DNA of 5,856 nt from Weeksellaceae bacterium (GTDB lineage: Bacteria; Bacteroidota; Bacteroidia; Flavobacteriales; Weeksellaceae): positions 1-5,856 of the forward strand of contig JAKOOI010000340.1 of assembly GCA_022701475.1 (NCBI GenBank). Direction: 5' to 3'. Position 1 is the stretch's first letter, and every line of letters starts with the position of its first letter. Both the position numbers and the translations under genes were made by a program. Of the stretch, positions 5,285 to 5,856 are shown in pieces. The notes below the pieces were generated by a model. That model was given only the letters and a program-made list of their open reading frames with translations, made no database searches and was not told the DNA's origin.

Positions 5285-5856
5285 ATGTATTTACTAGGCT
5301 ATGACATCGGCAGTTCTTCTGTGAAAGTGTGTCTCATTGAGGCATCCAGCGGAAAAGTGATTGCTTCAGAATTTTCCCCTAAAAAGGAAATGAAAATTAC
5401 GGCAATCCATCCCGGCTGGGCAGAACAGAACCCGGTAGACTGGTGGACCAACCTGAAACTGGCCCATGAAGCGGTAATGCATGAATCCGGTATACATCCG
5501 GAAGACATCAAAGGGATCGGAATCACCTGGCAGATGCACGGGCTGATTCTCGTTGACAAGGACCAGAACCTTCTGCGCCCGTCCATCATCTGGTGTGACA
5601 GCCGTGCCGTACCGTACGGGGAAAAAGCGTTCAGAGAAATCGGTGAGGAGAAGTGCCTTTCCCACCTGCTGAATTCACCGGGGAATTTTACGGCCTCCAA
5701 GCTGGCCTGGGTGAAAGAAAACGAACCGGAGCTTTTTGAAAAGATCGATAAGATCATGCTGCCGGGCGATTATATTGCCATGAGGCTGTCCGGACAGATC
5801 GGGATGACCATTGAAGGCCTGTCAGAGGGAATCTTCTGGGATTTTAGAAACAACTG
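5285..5856 (+). CDS. xylB: Xylulokinase, N-terminal part (gene runs off the window)
   Basis: The first 190 codons of a FGGY-family sugar kinase that converts D-xylulose to xylulose 5-phosphate with ATP, feeding the pentose phosphate pathway in the cytoplasm. Visible are the ATP phosphate-binding motif YDIGSSSVK (6-14), PGWAEQNPVDWW (43-54), the xylulose-binding QMHG (83-86), IIWCDSR (101-107), and LPGDYIAMRLSG followed by the GLSEG region typical of Bacteroidetes xylulokinases. Full-length family members have about 490-500 residues, so some 300 are missing only because the window ends. The gene starts 17 bp after the regulator stop with no terminator between, so the two are probably one transcript; xylose isomerase and a xylose transporter are likely to follow outside the window. 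The family call is very firm; the exact ketopentose is inferred from similarity to Bacteroides xylulokinase as I recall it. Confidence 0.92.
   Translation, partial: MYLLGYDIGSSSVKVCLIEASSGKVIASEFSPKKEMKITAIHPGWAEQNPVDWWTNLKLAHEAVMHESGIHPEDIKGIGITWQMHGLILVDKDQNLLRPSIIWCDSRAVPYGEKAFREIGEEKCLSHLLNSPGNFTASKLAWVKENEPELFEKIDKIMLPGDYIAMRLSGQIGMTIEGLSEGIFWDFRNN

Noticed and set aside
5299..5757. 152- and 99-codon open frames on the minus strand
   Set aside because: Both are antisense to the xylulokinase coding region, whose protein is strongly recognisable.
1..5856. tRNA, rRNA, CRISPR arrays, insertion sequences
   Set aside because: No regularly spaced repeats, transposase-like proteins with terminal repeats, or tRNA-like cloverleaf sequence were seen.

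Overview
The window looks like chromosomal DNA of a member of the Bacteroidota, most likely a Chryseobacterium-like flavobacterium. The reasons are a TonB-dependent receptor C-terminus ending in Phe, A/T-rich start regions without clear Shine-Dalgarno sequences, a perfect Bacteroidetes-type -7 promoter box (TAnnTTTG), and a Nudix-type sugar regulator next to a Bacteroides-like xylulokinase. Species assignment is an inference. Coding DNA is moderately GC-rich, while the intergenic stretch at about 3.97-4.54 kb is very AT-rich.

Left block (1-3531, plus strand): the last 70 codons of a TonB-dependent outer-membrane receptor; a GC-rich stem-loop; then three genes joined by ATGA stop/start overlaps. 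These are a cytoplasmic GH100-type (alkaline/neutral invertase-like) glycoside hydrolase, a uridine-kinase-like P-loop kinase, and an MFS transporter with sucrose/maltose symporter (SUT/SLC45) signatures. A strong rho-independent terminator closes the block. Read together it looks like a SusD-less uptake and cleavage locus for a sucrose-like disaccharide: receptor across the outer membrane, MFS symporter across the inner membrane, hydrolase in the cytoplasm. The kinase occupies the place where a hexokinase or fructokinase would be expected, and its substrate is open.

Middle (3565-4541): a convergent minus-strand orphan gene encodes a small cysteine-containing protein of unknown function. It is followed by a 569-bp AT-rich intergenic region with several inverted repeats, including a perfect 18-bp palindrome with an extra half-site that is a good operator candidate, and the promoter of the next gene.

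Right block (4542-5856, plus strand): a Nudix-like/winged-helix regulator of the NrtR/AraR/XylR type whose Nudix box has lost key residues, followed after 17 bp by the 5' part of a xylulokinase gene that runs off the window. This is the start of a pentose (probably xylose) utilisation operon. No RNA genes, CRISPR arrays or insertion sequences were seen. The main unusual points are the kinase inside the disaccharide operon, the orphan Cys protein, and the layered inverted repeats upstream of the regulator.
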